The notes beneath the pieces are model-generated. The model searched no databases, had not been told where the DNA came from, and saw only the letters and a list, made by a program, of their open reading frames with translations. A stretch of DNA of 34,333 nt from an uncultured Erysipelotrichales bacterium (GTDB lineage Bacteria > Bacillota_I > Bacilli_A > Erysipelotrichales > Coprobacillaceae), in the NCBI GenBank assembly GCA_910579135.1, contig CAJTTM010000025.1:1-34333 (forward strand). Direction: 5' to 3'. The translations under genes were made by a program, and so were the position numbers. Shown here in pieces: positions 32,407-34,333 of this stretch. How positions within the stretch are numbered: the stretch's first letter is position 1; each line of letters starts with the position of its first letter.

Positions 32407-34209
32407 ATGAAAACATATCATAATGAAAAGAAGAAATTTATTTATTATATCATCATGCTAATGATGTTATGTTTAACATGTTTGGTCGTTTTCAAAGGTA
32501 ATGTATTTGCCCAAGGAAAACGAACATACGGAAATTATGAAGAAATCAAAGTAGAAGCCTCAAGCACTGAGCTTGGTATCAATGGTATCAAAACTTTAAA
32601 CGGACGACATTTCAAACAAGGAGACTATTTTAAGTTTGAAATCAGAAACAGTGCTAATGCACCTGCATGGCAAAATCTACCAGATAAAACAATATGCGAG
32701 ATTAAACCAACATCTGGAAATACTGCAAATATTGAGTTTGGAACATTTACATTCGAACAATCAGGAACGTACATCTATGTCATTTCTGAACAGCATCCTC
32801 AAGAAGCTGGCACAGAAATCATACCAGGAATAACCTATGATACAACTGGTTACCGTTTGACAATCAAAGTAAATACCAATGTTCAAACCAACCAACTTGA
32901 AATCAAAAATATTAAGATTGAAAAATCACTACGACAAGAAGTTGGTACTTGGACAGAATTATACAACGGATCTCAATTTCCTAAGCAGCAATATTGTAAT
33001 TTTACTAACACTTATACACCACTTGAACAAACTGTATCTCTAACAGGTACAAAAGTTCTAAAAAACAAAAAATTATCTGACTATGGAAAAGAGCAATTTA
33101 AATTTATTTTAGAAGCTGTTGGCAAAAAAACGGCAGATGGAAATTACAAAAAAGATCCTACACAACCAATGCCTGCCAATAGTTTTGATGGTGTTTGCAC
33201 ATTTAAAAACTTAGCAACTGGAGGAATTATTATACCAGGCAATACCTTTACAAGAAATCATGTTGGAATTGAATATCGTTATATAATTACAGAATGGCAA
33301 CCAACTAATACTGGTAAATATGATGGCACTCCATTAGACGGTGCTGTAAAAAACAACAACGGAAAATGGGTATACAAAGGCATAGTCTTTGATAATCATA
33401 TTCATACTGTTGACATGAAAGCAGAACTTGTAAATGAAGGTAATCAAGAAGAAATTAAAGTCGCAATCAGTCATGATGAGCATGGTGCTAATGCAGCTAT
33501 GCGAAATTTCATTTTCACTAATGAATATTACGCCTCAACTTCTTTAAATCTTATGGGTACTAAAATATTGACGGGACGTAACTTTGTAAATGGAGATACG
33601 TTTACCTTCAACATTACACCAATCGCTAATGCACCAAAACCAGTTGATAATTTAGGGAATATTGTTAGTCAGGTAAATATTAGTCCAACTAATAAAAACA
33701 GAGCAAGTATCAATTTTGGAACATTAAAATTTGATATATCAAACATGGATGGACAAAACGAAAAGATATTTGAATATAAATTGACTGAACAAACAGGGAC
33801 AATAGTTGGTATGACATATGATACTCATGAAAAGATTGTCCGAATTAAAGTTACAAATGATGGAGCTGGCAATATGGTATCTAAGGTTATATCTGATGAA
33901 AATAGTCTTAAATGGATCAATCAATACCATGCTAGTTACTCAACAAAGAAACCAAACGATAAATTAGAAACTGACGTTATAGGAGATATGGTAGAAAAAT
34001 CAGATACCTTAAAAGAAAATACAAATCCATCAAATGATATTCTAAAAGAAAATTCAAGTTTATCAAATGATGTTTCAAAAGAAAAAGTAAAAACATTAGA
34101 TGAACAAGAAATAGTGAGATACAGTGGAATTGGATTCATTTCATTATTAGCATTGTATTTATTGAGAAAGAAAAATCTTGTAAAATCAAAAGAAGCTGTA
34201 ACGAAATAA
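32407..34209 (+). CDS. Surface protein with three Spy0128/FctA-type isopeptide domains, no LPXTG
   Basis: A 600-residue secreted protein. A signal peptide runs to about VFA-Q36. Three pilin-type beta-sandwich domains follow (about 56-205, 208-376, 379-510). Each has the three residues that form a self-made Lys-Asn isopeptide bond: Lys62/Glu128/Asn201, Lys216/Glu296/Asn372, Lys386/Glu461/Asn505, in GxK, (S/T)E and (F/W)(T/I)N contexts. A spacer rich in Ser, Asn, Glu, Lys (515-565) leads to a short hydrophobic segment (574-586) and a basic tail. There is no LPXTG; VRYSG stands near the expected place, so sortase anchoring is uncertain and it may stay in the membrane. GGGGGA precedes the ATG. 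Probably a pilus or adhesin subunit. Confidence 0.85.
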   Translation: MKTYHNEKKKFIYYIIMLMMLCLTCLVVFKGNVFAQGKRTYGNYEEIKVEASSTELGINGIKTLNGRHFKQGDYFKFEIRNSANAPAWQNLPDKTICEIKPTSGNTANIEFGTFTFEQSGTYIYVISEQHPQEAGTEIIPGITYDTTGYRLTIKVNTNVQTNQLEIKNIKIEKSLRQEVGTWTELYNGSQFPKQQYCNFTNTYTPLEQTVSLTGTKVLKNKKLSDYGKEQFKFILEAVGKKTADGNYKKDPTQPMPANSFDGVCTFKNLATGGIIIPGNTFTRNHVGIEYRYIITEWQPTNTGKYDGTPLDGAVKNNNGKWVYKGIVFDNHIHTVDMKAELVNEGNQEEIKVAISHDEHGANAAMRNFIFTNEYYASTSLNLMGTKILTGRNFVNGDTFTFNITPIANAPKPVDNLGNIVSQVNISPTNKNRASINFGTLKFDISNMDGQNEKIFEYKLTEQTGTIVGMTYDTHEKIVRIKVTNDGAGNMVSKVISDENSLKWINQYHASYSTKKPNDKLETDVIGDMVEKSDTLKENTNPSNDILKENSSLSNDVSKEKVKTLDEQEIVRYSGIGFISLLALYLLRKKNLVKSKEAVTK

Positions 34210-34255
34210 ATATTTGAAAAAGCATTTAAACAAAAAAGACAATGCTATCATGATA

Positions 34256-34333
34256 TGATAACCTCCCAGTAGACAGCGTAAATAATTAAACGCTGATACA
34301 GGAGGTTTTTATAATGGGAAGAAAAAGTAAATA
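34256..34333 (+). mobile_element. Left end of an insertion sequence (IS3-like), cut by the window edge
   Basis: A TG-starting end followed by AACCTCCCAGTAGACAG resembles IS3/IS150-group terminal repeats, and the ORF beginning 34314 is MGRKSK, a common start of IS3-type OrfA. The outer arm AACCTCC (34260-34266) pairs with GGAGGTT (34301-34307), the ribosome-binding site; an inner stem CAGCGT/ACGCTG (34274-34279, 34290-34295) lies between. The family call rests on few bases. Confidence 0.5.
34314..34333 (+). CDS. Transposase OrfA, start only (partial)
   Basis: Only six codons (MGRKSK) are in the window. GGAGG is placed 8 nt before the ATG. The reading continues past the right edge; length and family cannot be checked here. 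Confidence 0.5.

Noticed and set aside
32407..34209. Standard sortase-anchored pilin
   Set aside because: The C terminus has no LPXTG or close variant, so the label would overstate the evidence.

Overview
The window is about 34 kb of AT-rich DNA from a low-GC Gram-positive bacterium. Strong ribosome-binding sites, consensus sigma-A-type promoters, HprK, a delta subunit of RNA polymerase (rpoE), a DtxR/MntR-type regulator and Firmicutes-type housekeeping proteins all point to Bacillota. The overall look is that of the Erysipelotrichia (Coprobacillus/Thomasclavelia-like gut bacteria); this placement is an inference from gene content and composition, not a database match.

Layout. Positions 1-2545: an orphan PTS lactose/cellobiose-type EIIA with its own promoter and terminator, a Cof-type HAD phosphatase, and tuf with its own promoter. 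Positions 2635-5762: the streptomycin operon rpsL-rpsG-fusA behind a perfect-consensus promoter. Positions 5836-6423: a six-gene tRNA operon (Asn, Glu, Val, Thr, Lys, Leu), every gene encoding its CCA end. Positions 6510-8966: a MIF-like tautomerase, a PLP aminotransferase, a PII-like protein on the plus strand, and a small unknown protein. The PII-like gene and the unknown gene converge, overlap by 6 bp and share one two-way terminator. Positions 8592-18487: a tightly packed, mostly overlapping operon ctpA-uvrB-cca-uvrA-hprK-lgt-unknown, combining wall processing, nucleotide excision repair, tRNA end repair, carbon control and lipoprotein maturation. Positions 18531-25251: an MntR-like regulator, gap, clpP, then argS-rpoE, a DUF1934 gene, and a divergent class A penicillin-binding protein.

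Positions 25260-29850 hold a compact operon that looks like a reduced type IV pilus/secretion machine. In transcription order it has a transglutaminase-like lipoprotein, a PilC/GspF-type platform protein, four small single-pass membrane proteins and the retraction ATPase PilT. No assembly ATPase, no prepilin peptidase and no canonical prepilin signal is present in the window. This is the best candidate here for an under-described system.

Positions 29881-34333 are accessory. A strong plus-strand promoter precedes a long, structured leader with two tiny ORFs, then a Wzy/WaaL-type membrane protein. Next come a membrane-anchored amidase broken by one in-frame TAA and a three-domain Spy0128/FctA-like surface protein that has the Lys/Glu/Asn isopeptide residues but no LPXTG motif. 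The start of an insertion sequence lies at the right edge. Together these last genes suggest a cell-surface module; no sortase is visible.
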